The notes under the pieces are model-generated. The model ran no database searches. It saw nothing but the letters and a program-made list of their open reading frames with translations, and had not been told where the DNA came from. This document shows positions 24,632-31,999 of a stretch of DNA of 34,896 bases, piece after piece. Source of the DNA: Desulfovibrio sp. Marseille-P6017 (GTDB lineage: Bacteria > Bacillota_A > Clostridia > Peptostreptococcales > Peptostreptococcaceae); NCBI GenBank assembly GCA_900604495.1, contig UWOR01000021.1, positions 1 to 34,896 of the forward strand, given 5' to 3'. The number at the start of each line of letters is the position of its first letter. The first letter of the stretch is position 1. The position numbers and the translations under genes were made by a program.

Positions 24632-25330
24632 ATGATTAAGTTTACATGTGTAGATAAAACATATCCTGACGGTAATAAAACCTTAAAAAATATAAACTTA
24701 AAAATTGACAAGGGTGAGTTTGTATTTTTAGTAGGTAGGTCAGGTGCAGGAAAATCTACTTTATTAAAATTAATAACAAGAGAAGAAAAAACCTCAAAAG
24801 GTAGTGTATCAGTATTAGGTAGTGATATAACAAATATAAAGGTTAATAAAATACATAAGTATAGAAGAAATATAGGGATTATATTTCAAGACTTTAAGTT
24901 ATTAAAGGATAAAACTGTATATGAAAATGTAGAACTTGCAATGAGGGTTGTAGGTGCTGCTCCTAATGAAATAAAACCAAGGGTAATGGAAGTACTACAA
25001 AAAGTAGGTATATATCATAAGTGTAATAAATATCCAGATGAGTTATCTGGTGGAGAATGTCAAAGAGTTGGAATAGCAAGAGCAATTGTTAATAAGCCTT
25101 CTATAATAATAGCAGATGAATGTACAGGAAACCTAGATATAGAAAATTCTAGAAAAATAGTAGATTTATTAGAAAATATAAATGAAGAAGGTGTAACTAT
25201 AGTAATGGCAACTCATGATATAGAAATACTAAAGCAATATAAAAAAAGAATTATAGCAATAGATGCAGGAAAAATAATAGAAGATACAAAAAAAGACGTA
25301 AAGAGGGATTGTTATGAAGATATTATCTAA
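24632..25330 (+). CDS. ftsE: Cell-division ATPase FtsE
   Basis: A 232-residue ABC ATPase of the FtsE family, partner of FtsX; together they couple divisome or elongation state to peptidoglycan hydrolase activation. Walker A GRSGAGKST (35-43), Q-loop FQDFKLL (85-91), signature LSGGE (138-142), Walker B IIIADE (158-163), H195 (ATHD). The residue after Walker B is Cys (DECTG) where DEPTG is near-universal. ATG 24632 follows GGAGTG. It overlaps ftsX by 17 nt, so expression is coupled. Confidence 0.95.
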   Translation: MIKFTCVDKTYPDGNKTLKNINLKIDKGEFVFLVGRSGAGKSTLLKLITREEKTSKGSVSVLGSDITNIKVNKIHKYRRNIGIIFQDFKLLKDKTVYENVELAMRVVGAAPNEIKPRVMEVLQKVGIYHKCNKYPDELSGGECQRVGIARAIVNKPSIIIADECTGNLDIENSRKIVDLLENINEEGVTIVMATHDIEILKQYKKRIIAIDAGKIIEDTKKDVKRDCYEDII

Positions 25331-26210
25331 TTTTATTTATAATCTAAAACAAGGTTTGAATGGTCTAGTTAAAAATAAAACTATGAGTCTTATCTCAGTA
25401 ATATCTGTTTCATCAGCGTTAATTATCTTAGGTATAATCATAACAATAGTTTTAAATATAAATCAGTTTATAGAAGTAACAAAAGACCAAGTAAATGAAG
25501 TTAAAGTTTCTGTAGTTGATAATTTAGATGAAAGTCAAAGTAAAGAAGTTAAAGAAATCTTAGAGAAAATAGAAGGTGTAAAAACTGTTACATACAAGTC
25601 AAAAGAAGATTCTTTCAATTCTATGAAAGAAGATTGGGGCGATGATGGATATCTGTTAGAAGGAATAAAAAATCCTTTAGATGATACATATACAGTTACA
25701 TTAAAAGATTCAGATAATATAGATACTGTAGCTAAAGAAATAGAAACAGTTGTAAACGTAAAAGAGGTAAAATATCATCAAGATATAATTAAAAATTTCT
25801 TAAACTTATCTAATACTGTAAAGAAATTTGGAGGGATATTAATAATAGCATTATTATTAATATGTTTAATAATAATATCTAATACAATAAAAAGTAGAGT
25901 TTACAGCAAAAAGGAAGAAATTGAAATAATAAAATATGTAGGAGCAAGTAACGGCTTTGTTGTAAGTCCATTTATAGTAGAAGGATTTATAATAGGTTTA
26001 CTTGGATCAGTTTTATCTGTAGCAGTATGTACTAGTATGTACGGATATATGGTTGAAAAAATTAGTGGAGCATTAAGTAATATGATGGGAAATATGGTTG
26101 TACCATTAAATAGTATATCTATTTCACTTATATTAATATTATTTGCTACAGGTATAGCTATAGGTGTTTTAGGAAGTATAGTATCAGTTAGAAAACATTT
26201 AAAAGTGTAG
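25314..26210 (+). CDS. ftsX: Cell-division membrane protein FtsX
   Basis: A 298-residue FtsX with four predicted membrane segments (about 22-47, 173-193, 218-240 and 268-290) and a large extracellular loop (about 50-165) that in other species binds the hydrolase. The N-terminal cytosolic part RQ-like NLKQGLNGLVKNKTMS matches the family. ATG 25314 lies inside the end of ftsE, with AGAGGGA before it. Followed by the M23 hydrolase gene at 20 nt. Confidence 0.93.
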   Translation: MKILSNFIYNLKQGLNGLVKNKTMSLISVISVSSALIILGIIITIVLNINQFIEVTKDQVNEVKVSVVDNLDESQSKEVKEILEKIEGVKTVTYKSKEDSFNSMKEDWGDDGYLLEGIKNPLDDTYTVTLKDSDNIDTVAKEIETVVNVKEVKYHQDIIKNFLNLSNTVKKFGGILIIALLLICLIIISNTIKSRVYSKKEEIEIIKYVGASNGFVVSPFIVEGFIIGLLGSVLSVAVCTSMYGYMVEKISGALSNMMGNMVVPLNSISISLILILFATGIAIGVLGSIVSVRKHLKV

Positions 26211-26230
26211 AAGAAATGGGGGAAGATTGA

Positions 26231-27367
26231 GTGAAAAAAGTAGTGTCATTAATAGCGGTAGGATCTATATTAGTTAATGCATCATTAATTAATTCATCTA
26301 CTGTATATGCAGAAGAAACTAAGTCTAGCTTAAATAATAAGTTAAGTAAGAATAAAGAAGAACAAGTTGAATTAGATGATAAAATTAAAAATTTAGATTC
26401 TCAAATAAAAGAAATAGAAGAGAATATAAAATCAACTGAAGAAAAAATATCAAGTCTTAACGATGAAACTGAAGAAGCTAAAAAAGAAATACAAGATTTA
26501 GAAAATAAAATAAAGGATAATGAAGATGCGTTAGGTGAAAGACTAAAAGTAATAAATAACAACTATTCTATGGCTTATATAAAAGTAATTTTAAGCAGTA
26601 ATTCATTATCGGATTTCTTTAACAATATATATATGGTTAAAGAAGTTATACAACAAGATAGAGACTTATTAAAAGAATTAGATGAAAATAAATCTCTTGT
26701 TGAAGAAAAGAAAAAGTCACTAGAAGATAAAGTTAAAGAACAAGAGCTTTTAAAATCCTCTCTTGAATCAGATAATAATAAATTAGAATCAGATAAAGCT
26801 GAAGTTGAGGAGTTAAAAAATCAATTAGCTAAAGAAGAGGAAGAATTAGAAAATCAAATTGCTAAAATAATAGCTGAGGAAGAAGCTGCAGCAGCTAAAG
26901 CTCAGGCTGAAGCGGAAGCACAAAAACAACAAAGCTCATCTTCAAATACATCGTCAGGATCATCGTCAAATGCAGTTGTTACAAGTGGATCGTGGCCAGT
27001 TCCGGGATATAGTAGAATAAGTTCTCCATATGGATATAGAATTCATCCTGTTACAGGAGCATCATCAATTCATACAGGGATAGATATACCAGCGCCAACT
27101 GGAACACCTGTAACTGCTTATGATTCGGGAACTGTAATTTACTCAGGCGTTCAAGGAACATACGGAAACACAGTTATGATAAGGCATAATGATGGAAAAG
27201 TAACTTTATATGCTCATAATAGTGCATTAAATGTTTCTGTAGGACAAACTGTTCAAAAAGGACAAGTTGTAGCTAAAATAGGTTCAACAGGTAGGTCTAC
27301 AGGACCACATTTACATTTTGAAATAAGGGTAAATGGTAGACATACAAATCCTATGAATTACTTATAA
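26231..27367 (+). CDS. Secreted coiled-coil M23 peptidase (PcsB/EnvC-like), FtsEX partner
   Basis: A 378-residue exported protein: signal peptide 1-27 (cleaved near VYA-EE), a long Lys/Glu coiled coil with CwlO/PcsB-type features (about 30-225, including YIKVILSSNSLSDFFNNIY), an Ala/Ser/Gln linker, and a C-terminal LytM/M23 domain (about 255-378). Zinc ligands H281 and D285 (HTGID) and H362 (HLHFE), with catalytic H329, are all intact, so it should be an active endopeptidase rather than a mere activator. GTG 26231 has GGGGGAAG upstream. Placement right after ftsEX strongly suggests control by FtsX through the coiled coil. Confidence 0.92.
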   Translation: MKKVVSLIAVGSILVNASLINSSTVYAEETKSSLNNKLSKNKEEQVELDDKIKNLDSQIKEIEENIKSTEEKISSLNDETEEAKKEIQDLENKIKDNEDALGERLKVINNNYSMAYIKVILSSNSLSDFFNNIYMVKEVIQQDRDLLKELDENKSLVEEKKKSLEDKVKEQELLKSSLESDNNKLESDKAEVEELKNQLAKEEEELENQIAKIIAEEEAAAAKAQAEAEAQKQQSSSSNTSSGSSSNAVVTSGSWPVPGYSRISSPYGYRIHPVTGASSIHTGIDIPAPTGTPVTAYDSGTVIYSGVQGTYGNTVMIRHNDGKVTLYAHNSALNVSVGQTVQKGQVVAKIGSTGRSTGPHLHFEIRVNGRHTNPMNYL

Positions 27368-27377
27368 AAGTTACATA

Positions 27378-27406
27378 TTGATTATCCTTTATTATAAATA
27401 TAAAAT
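27378..27406 (+). promoter_or_regulatory. Sigma-A promoter of the small exonuclease gene
   Basis: TTGATT (27378-27383), 17-bp spacer, TAAAAT (27401-27406): 5 of 6 for the -10 and 4 of 6 for the -35 hexamer. The ATG follows 36 bp later. Confidence 0.55.
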
Positions 27407-27441
27407 GTATATATATTTATTAAAATCTAAGGAGAGAATAT

Positions 27442-27948
27442 ATGGAAGAATATGTAGTTGTTGACTTAGAAACTACAGGATTAGATCCTTATAAAGGTTG
27501 TGAGATTATTGAAATAGGTATAACAGAAATAATTAATAACGAAATCGTTAGAAACTATTCCAGGTTTGTTAAGCCTAAAAAAGAAATACCAAATTTTATA
27601 ACAGAGATAACTAATATAAGTAATGAAATGGTAGAAAATGAAGAATGTATAGAATATGTATTACCGAGATTTAGAAAATATATTGGCGATAGAACAATAA
27701 TAGCTCATAATGCCAAGTTTGATTTAAAGTTTTTAAATTACTATTTAAAACAATTAAATCTAGATCCAATAGAAAATCATATATGTACATTAGAATTATT
27801 AAAGAATAACAAATCATATAAGGGTAAAAATAAAAAGTTAGAGACTGCTTGTGAATACTATAATATAGAAAATAAAAATGCTCATAGAGCCTATAGTGAT
27901 ACACTTGCAACAGCTAAATTATTTTTAAAAATAAAAGACGAAGTATAA
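27442..27948 (+). CDS. Small DEDDh exonuclease (DnaQ/PolC epsilon-like)
   Basis: A 168-residue single-domain 3'-5' exonuclease. DEDDh residues: D8 and E10 (VVDLETTGLDP), D94 (HNAKFDLKFL), H148 and D153 (HRAYSDTLAT). Same size as stand-alone DnaQ-like proofreading or RNA-trimming enzymes; there is no BRCT or helicase domain attached. ATG 27442 follows AAGGAGAG. It has its own promoter and terminator and is not in an operon. It could proofread, trim RNA or degrade small DNA; sequence alone does not say. Confidence 0.88.
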   Translation: MEEYVVVDLETTGLDPYKGCEIIEIGITEIINNEIVRNYSRFVKPKKEIPNFITEITNISNEMVENEECIEYVLPRFRKYIGDRTIIAHNAKFDLKFLNYYLKQLNLDPIENHICTLELLKNNKSYKGKNKKLETACEYYNIENKNAHRAYSDTLATAKLFLKIKDEV

Positions 27949-27980
27949 ATAAGCGTGAATTCACGCTTATTTTTTTTATT
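27947..27980 (+). terminator. Terminator after small exonuclease (perfect palindrome)
   Basis: AATAAGCGTGAAT and ATTCACGCTTATT form a perfect palindrome centred on 27960/27961 (with a GAATTC core), followed by eight T. It overlaps the end of the stop codon. Confidence 0.9.
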
Positions 27981-27989
27981 TTAGCATTT

Positions 27990-28018
27990 TATACAAATAA
28001 TAAATCATACTATATAAC
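27990..28018 (+). promoter_or_regulatory. Putative promoter of the RuvC-like/kinase operon
   Basis: TATACA (27990-27995), 17-bp spacer, TATAAC (28013-28018). It is 32 bp before the first start codon. Confidence 0.4.
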
Positions 28019-28049
28019 AATAAACTAATATTTCCTAGGGGGAATGAGT

Positions 28050-28349
28050 ATGGGATTTATGAATATTAGTATCTTTATTAATAGAATAGAGTTTGGAATA
28101 TATAAAATGATAAATGATAAGACAAAGCCTATCTTAGAGGATGAAATTATAATACCAAAGTCTTTTAGTATAGGGGAAAGATTAAGTTATATAAGGAAGA
28201 TTATTAATGTATTAATTAAAGAGTATAGTGTAAGGAAAGCTTATATGTATATAGAAGAAGATATTGGTATTGAAATAATAGAAGCCGTTAAAGTAGAAGG
28301 AATACTAGAAGAATTGTTTTCAAGTTGTGGGGTAGAGATATGCAAATAA
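28050..28349 (+). CDS. Small degenerate RuvC/RNase H-fold-like protein
   Basis: A 99-residue protein that I cannot assign with certainty. Its layout resembles the first two thirds of a RuvC-type fold: a strand at 5-19 (ISIFINRIEFGIYKM), then a strand, the helix GERLSYIRKIINVLIKEY, the strand AYMYIEED with E69 at the place of the second RuvC acid, a helix and GVEIC. The first acid would be N11 instead of Asp, and the last helix with two acids is missing, so no nuclease activity is expected. ATG 28050 (7 nt after AGGGGG) is preferred to 28044. It overlaps the kinase gene by 10 nt. Confidence 0.65.
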   Translation: MGFMNISIFINRIEFGIYKMINDKTKPILEDEIIIPKSFSIGERLSYIRKIINVLIKEYSVRKAYMYIEEDIGIEIIEAVKVEGILEELFSSCGVEICK

Positions 28350-29353
28350 ATACAAATATAAATTTGAAAATACTTGAAAAAATAAACTCAGAAGGTGTAA
28401 ACTCAGCTTTATATATAGTTGAAGATACTCAACTAGGTTCAAGATTTATATTAAAGCAAATTGATAAAAAAAATTTAAAAGAATTTGGAAGATATTTTGA
28501 TGAATCTAAAAAAATATATAAGTTAAGACATCCAAACATAATTACTATAAACCATGCATCATATGATGATGATTACATCTATATAGTAATGCCATACTTT
28601 AGGAATGGTTCATTATATAATTTGATGCAAAATGAGAATTTAACTATAAGAGAAATAATTAAATATGCACTAGATTTCCTACAAGCCGTGTACTATATTC
28701 ATAACAATAACATGGTACATTGTGATATAAAGCCAAATAATATACTTATAAGTGACGAAAATAGAGCTGTATTAACTGATTTTGGATCATCGCTTTATTT
28801 AGATATAGAAGGTAATGCAAAATTAAAAAATGTATATTATAAACATATCGCTCCAGAACAATGTATTAGCTCTACTATAAATAAGAAGATTGATATATAT
28901 CAAATAGGAACAACCTTGTATAGAATGTGTAATGGTAATGAAGAATATAATAAGCAAGTTAAAAGATATAAGGATTTAAATAGTTTAAAGATAGCATGTG
29001 CAAATGGAAAATTTCCAGTAAGAAAAAAATATCTTCCTCATGTTCCAAAGTCTATGATATTAATTATAGAGAAGTGTTTAAAAGTTAATAAAGATGAAAG
29101 ATATGATAATGTATTAGAAATAATGAATGATTTATCTAAGATAGAAGAAAATTTAGATTGGAGATACAAAAAAATAGATAAAGATCAATATTTATGGAGT
29201 GTTAATGGAAAGTATATATCTTTATATAGAGATTTAGGATATTGGAATATTAAGCATAATTTATATGATGAGAATGAAAATCTTAACTTTATAGATACTA
29301 AAGCACATGGATATAGATTAATACGTAAAATTATTAATATGAAAAAAAAATAA
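28340..29353 (+). CDS. Cytosolic Ser/Thr protein kinase with C-terminal extension
   Basis: A 337-residue Hanks-type kinase. Lys K39 (FILKQID), alphaC Glu E55, catalytic loop HCDIKPNN (127-134; D129 catalytic, non-RD because Arg is Cys), DFG 147-149, APE 171-173 and D185 are present, so it should be active. The glycine loop (NSEGVNSALY) is poor. No transmembrane helix or PASTA domain, so it is not a PrkC/Stk wall sensor. Residues 275-337 form an unknown Tyr/Trp-rich tail (YLWSVNGKYISLYRDLGYW). ATG 28340 follows GGGG by 7 nt; a TTG at 28325 is less likely. Translationally coupled to the small RuvC-like gene. Confidence 0.88.
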   Translation: MQINTNINLKILEKINSEGVNSALYIVEDTQLGSRFILKQIDKKNLKEFGRYFDESKKIYKLRHPNIITINHASYDDDYIYIVMPYFRNGSLYNLMQNENLTIREIIKYALDFLQAVYYIHNNNMVHCDIKPNNILISDENRAVLTDFGSSLYLDIEGNAKLKNVYYKHIAPEQCISSTINKKIDIYQIGTTLYRMCNGNEEYNKQVKRYKDLNSLKIACANGKFPVRKKYLPHVPKSMILIIEKCLKVNKDERYDNVLEIMNDLSKIEENLDWRYKKIDKDQYLWSVNGKYISLYRDLGYWNIKHNLYDENENLNFIDTKAHGYRLIRKIINMKKK

Positions 29354-29383
29354 CCCTACTTTAATCCGATCAAGTAGGGTTAT
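29350..29383. terminator. Inverted repeat at the kinase stop codon
   Basis: ATAACCCTACTT and AAGTAGGGTTAT form a perfect 12-bp stem. On the plus strand it is followed by AAAAGGGG, not by T, so it is a poor intrinsic terminator rightward; leftward it is followed by nine T. It may still stabilise the kinase mRNA 3' end. Confidence 0.5.
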
Positions 29384-29387
29384 AAAA

Positions 29388-29472
29388 GGGGTAAAATATA
29401 TTATAAAAAGGGGTTTATTAGGGAATATATTTTATTTGGGGAGTAAAATAATCGGTTATTAGGGGAATAACC
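29388..29472 (+). repeat. Cluster of G-runs with a G-loop hairpin
   Basis: In otherwise almost G-free DNA, GGGG runs occur at 29388, 29410, 29438 and 29462 and a GGG at 29421. Two imperfect direct repeats are visible (TTATAAAA-GGGGT and TTATTAGGG-AATA). The last run lies in the loop of a perfect hairpin, GGTTATT (29454-29460) with AATAACC (29466-29472). Function unknown. Confidence 0.5.
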
Positions 29473-29491
29473 TTGAATTAATAATAACAAA

Positions 29492-29523
29492 TTTCGACAA
29501 AAAGCGCAATAGTTTTGTCGAAA
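29492..29523 (+). promoter_or_regulatory. Inverted pair of perfect Spo0A boxes
   Basis: TTTCGACAAAA (29492-29502) and TTTTGTCGAAA (29513-29523) are exact reverse complements separated by 10 bp. Each holds the Spo0A box core TGTCGAA in its optimal T/A context. A weak sigma-A-like promoter (TTTACT 29537, 17 bp, TATGAG 29560) follows about 14 bp downstream. The pair could also fold as an RNA hairpin, but no T-run follows directly. Confidence 0.6.
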
Positions 29524-29642
29524 AAAATTATTTTTTTTTACTTATTAAAATAAAAAATATATGAGTTAAATGGAAATATTTATTAATATTAAATAAAAAA
29601 TTACTATTTGGATAAACTAATAAAAAATAATAGGAGGAACAT

Positions 29643-30104
29643 ATGCTTAAAAAGACTTTAATTTGTTTATTAATAATTTTTACTACAATTAGTTTATCCA
29701 ATGTTTCTATTTCTATGAATGAAGATAATAATAAAATTACTGAATATAATAATGTATTTATAAATAATTTAAATAATGAGAATATAGAAGTAATGGTAAA
29801 AGATGTGTCTATGTTTACCGCCCGAATAGATATAGGAGATATATATGATTTTTATGCTATAGTTACTATGAGTGTAGAGAATAAAGGACTTTATGATATT
29901 GAATTATGTACTATAGATATTTATCCTTATCAAGGTAATAGAGAAACTAAGTACTTTGTAAAAACATCAGATGATGATGTAAAAGGATTCATAGGAACTG
30001 TTAATAAGGGTGAAATTAAAGATATAAAGGTTGGGGTTGCTTTGTATAATAAAAGTGAAAATATAAAATTAAATTTAGTGACAACAGATGAAATACTTAA
30101 ATAA
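29643..30104 (+). CDS. Small secreted protein, unknown function
   Basis: A 153-residue protein with a signal peptide (1-24: KK, hydrophobic core LICLLIIFTTISLS; no lipobox Cys after it) and a beta-rich domain (about 50-148) with VKDVSMFTARIDIGDIYDFY, MSVENKGLYDIEL and GVALYNKSENIKLNL. The pattern of alternating strands suggests an Ig-like or FxLYD/DUF4352-type fold, but I do not recognise a family for certain. AGGAGG lies before ATG 29643. The upstream region carries the two Spo0A boxes, so it may be a Spo0A-controlled exported protein. Confidence 0.75.
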   Translation: MLKKTLICLLIIFTTISLSNVSISMNEDNNKITEYNNVFINNLNNENIEVMVKDVSMFTARIDIGDIYDFYAIVTMSVENKGLYDIELCTIDIYPYQGNRETKYFVKTSDDDVKGFIGTVNKGEIKDIKVGVALYNKSENIKLNLVTTDEILK

Positions 30105-30139
30105 AAAAACTGTTCTATATAAAATAGAACAGTTTTTTT
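30103..30139. terminator. Bidirectional terminator between secreted protein and ferredoxin
   Basis: A7-CTGTTCTAT and ATAGAACAG-T7 form a perfect 16-bp stem with a 5-nt loop, between convergent stops at 30104 and 30141. Confidence 0.9.
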
Positions 30140-30140
30140 A

Positions 30141-30311
30141 TTACTCAGGTTGTGGAGCGTCTACAGGACAAACACTGTTACAAGCACCACATTCTATACA
30201 TACGTCAGCATCTATAACGTATTTATCATCTCCAGCTGATATACAGCTCATTGGACATTCAGCTTCACAAGCACCACAGCTTATACAAGCATCGTTTATT
30301 TGATATGCCAT
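30141..30311 (-). CDS. Clostridial 2[4Fe-4S] ferredoxin
   Basis: A 56-residue ferredoxin on the minus strand (ATG 30311, AGGAGG upstream) with two CxxCxxCxxxCP clusters: CISCGACEAECP at 9-20 and CIECGACNSVCP at 38-49. It begins MAYQIND, like the classic clostridial electron carrier that serves pyruvate and other oxidoreductases. An additional Cys is at residue 23 (PMSCIS), where most have Ala (PVNAIS). The opposite-strand open frame over the same bases is a shadow. It is divergent from the glycosyltransferase gene and near the ferredoxin-dependent iorAB genes. Confidence 0.95.
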   Translation of the reverse strand: MAYQINDACISCGACEAECPMSCISAGDDKYVIDADVCIECGACNSVCPVDAPQPE

Positions 30312-30511
30312 AATATTTACCTCCTAACACTAACTTCATTTACATTATACCCTAAAATTTCAAAAATTCCACAAAAAAATTAAAAAAATATTAATAAAAA
30401 ATTATTTTTTTGTATTCTTATAGAATTTTATGTAATATGAATCTTACAATTTTGTTCTTTGATTTATTATTATAGGGAGGTTATAATAAATTTATAGATA
30501 AGGAGGTAAAG

Positions 30512-31411
30512 ATGGACTATTATAATGAAAATACAAATAAAATAAGAAGAAGAAAAATAAGTTCAAATGACTATTTATCAAAAAAGGCAGAAAGTAATAA
30601 ATCTATAGAAAGCAAAGTAAATATTAATAATATAAAGAGAGAAGAAAATAGAAATAGTTATAAATCACATAGAAAAGGTAATTTAAAAAAACGCAAAACT
30701 AGTAAAAATAAAAAATTATTAAAAGGAGTATCAATACTATTTTTAATTATGTTAATTATTACTTCATCTATAGGAATGATGTTTACTATTTCAGCATTAA
30801 AGGATTCACCAAAGGTTACAAGGGATCTTATAGAAGATAACTATATAAGTAGCCAAGTTGTTAGTGTTGATAAAATACCAAACAATTTAAAGAATGCATT
30901 AGTGTCTATTGAGGATGAAAGATTTTATGAGCATAATGGAGTTGATTATAAATCTCTTTTAAGATCAGTTATACATAATGTATTCTCAGATAGTACTCAA
31001 GGTGGAAGTACCATAGAAATGCAAATTTCTAAAAATTTATTGACAAATGATGATAAAAGTATAAAAAGAAAAATTACAGATATGTATAATGCATTACAAA
31101 TGGATAAGATAATGTCAAAAGAAGAAATTTTAGGAACTTATTTAAATAATGTTTATTTTGGAAAATCATCATATGGAGTTGCCAAAGCATCTCAAGTTTA
31201 TTTTGGTAAAAATGTTGAGGACTTGACATTAGCTCAATGTGCTATGCTTGTAGGAATAACTAATAACCCAGCAAAGTATATAGATCATGGTCAAGCAAAA
31301 AAAAGACAAGAAACAATATTGTACAAAATGCATGAATTAAGGTATATTACAGATGAGGAATATAAAAATGCTGTAAAAGAGAATGTTCCTTTTAAATCAG
31401 AAATAGAATAA
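30512..31411 (+). CDS. Monofunctional peptidoglycan glycosyltransferase (GT51)
   Basis: A 299-residue protein: basic, Ser/Asn/Lys-rich cytosolic head (1-68), one membrane segment (about 70-94), then a GT51 transglycosylase domain that polymerises lipid II; no transpeptidase domain. Motif 1 is SIEDERFYEHNGVD with catalytic E134. Motif 2 is GGSTIEMQ (164-171) where GGSTxTQQ is usual, and motif 3 is RKITDMYNAL with D190 where the second Glu (RKxxE) is usual; both are drifted. ATG 30512 follows AAGGAGG. It is followed at 11 nt by the CxxC gene, so they are co-expressed. Likely role in septal or sporulation wall synthesis (inference). Confidence 0.87.
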   Translation: MDYYNENTNKIRRRKISSNDYLSKKAESNKSIESKVNINNIKREENRNSYKSHRKGNLKKRKTSKNKKLLKGVSILFLIMLIITSSIGMMFTISALKDSPKVTRDLIEDNYISSQVVSVDKIPNNLKNALVSIEDERFYEHNGVDYKSLLRSVIHNVFSDSTQGGSTIEMQISKNLLTNDDKSIKRKITDMYNALQMDKIMSKEEILGTYLNNVYFGKSSYGVAKASQVYFGKNVEDLTLAQCAMLVGITNNPAKYIDHGQAKKRQETILYKMHELRYITDEEYKNAVKENVPFKSEIE

Positions 31412-31422
31412 AGAGGTGTAGT

Positions 31423-31842
31423 ATGAGCGAATATAAACTTAGCTTTGATGAAAAAGAATATTTATTAAATGAAAATAATTGCAGTGGTTTAATAAATGAT
31501 GAAGACAAGCCAGTTAAAGGTATAAATATAGAGAATATATTAGATATTTTAAATGATAATGAAGATGCTGATTTTGATGTGGAATATTATCAAGAAGCTT
31601 GTCCAGAATGTTTAGCAGGTGTAAAAGAAAAAGAAAAATTCTTCCCATTTTTAGAATATCATTTTTATATATTTACAAAGAATCAAGAATATATAATAAA
31701 TGATGTTTGCAAAGAGTATGAAGGTCTATCTTTTAATAAACTATCTAAATCAAATAAGGTAGATGATAGTTATATAGTAAGTATAATAATATGTAAAAAT
31801 TGTGGAGATTATATAATCCAAATAGAAAATTGTATAGTATAA
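31423..31842 (+). CDS. Unknown protein with two CxxC pairs
   Basis: A 139-residue acidic protein. C60/C63 (CPEC) and C124/C127 (CKNC) could form one split zinc ribbon around a Phe/Tyr-rich middle (FFPFLEYHFYIFTKNQEY). No signal peptide or membrane segment. It begins 11 nt after the glycosyltransferase stop with GAGGTG as ribosome-binding site, so it is likely co-translated with it. I do not recognise the family. Confidence 0.7.
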   Translation: MSEYKLSFDEKEYLLNENNCSGLINDEDKPVKGINIENILDILNDNEDADFDVEYYQEACPECLAGVKEKEKFFPFLEYHFYIFTKNQEYIINDVCKEYEGLSFNKLSKSNKVDDSYIVSIIICKNCGDYIIQIENCIV

Positions 31843-31848
31843 TAATGA

Positions 31849-31893
31849 AATATCCTATAAAAGTATAAAGGTATACTTTTATATGATATTTTT
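31849..31893 (+). terminator. Terminator after the glycosyltransferase/CxxC operon
   Basis: AATATC-C-TATAAAAGTATA pairs with TATACTTTTATA-T-GATATT (18 bp with one mismatch), followed by TTT. Confidence 0.8.
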
Positions 31894-31999
31894 ATATTAA
31901 AATATCATAAATATAATTGTAACGTTTTAAACTATAATATCATAGCTTATGTAATCTCTATACTTAATAATAAGTTTATTTTTAGGGGGAATTAATAAG

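Noticed and set aside
28050..28349. Active RuvC/YqgF nuclease
   Set aside because: The first acidic residue is Asn and the final acidic helix is missing.
29410..29424. CsrA-type AGGGA binding site
   Set aside because: One short match outside a hairpin loop is not enough evidence.
29492..29523. Plain intrinsic terminator for the kinase operon
   Set aside because: The stem is followed by A7 and TTA before any T-run, so it is a poor terminator; the two perfect Spo0A boxes explain the repeat better.
30088..30303. Plus-strand frame across the ferredoxin
   Set aside because: It is the antisense of the ferredoxin gene and crosses the terminator at 30103-30139.
31923..31938. Promoter of iorAB using TATAAT at 31933
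   Set aside because: The nearest -35-like TTGTAA is only 10 bp away and no extended -10 is present.
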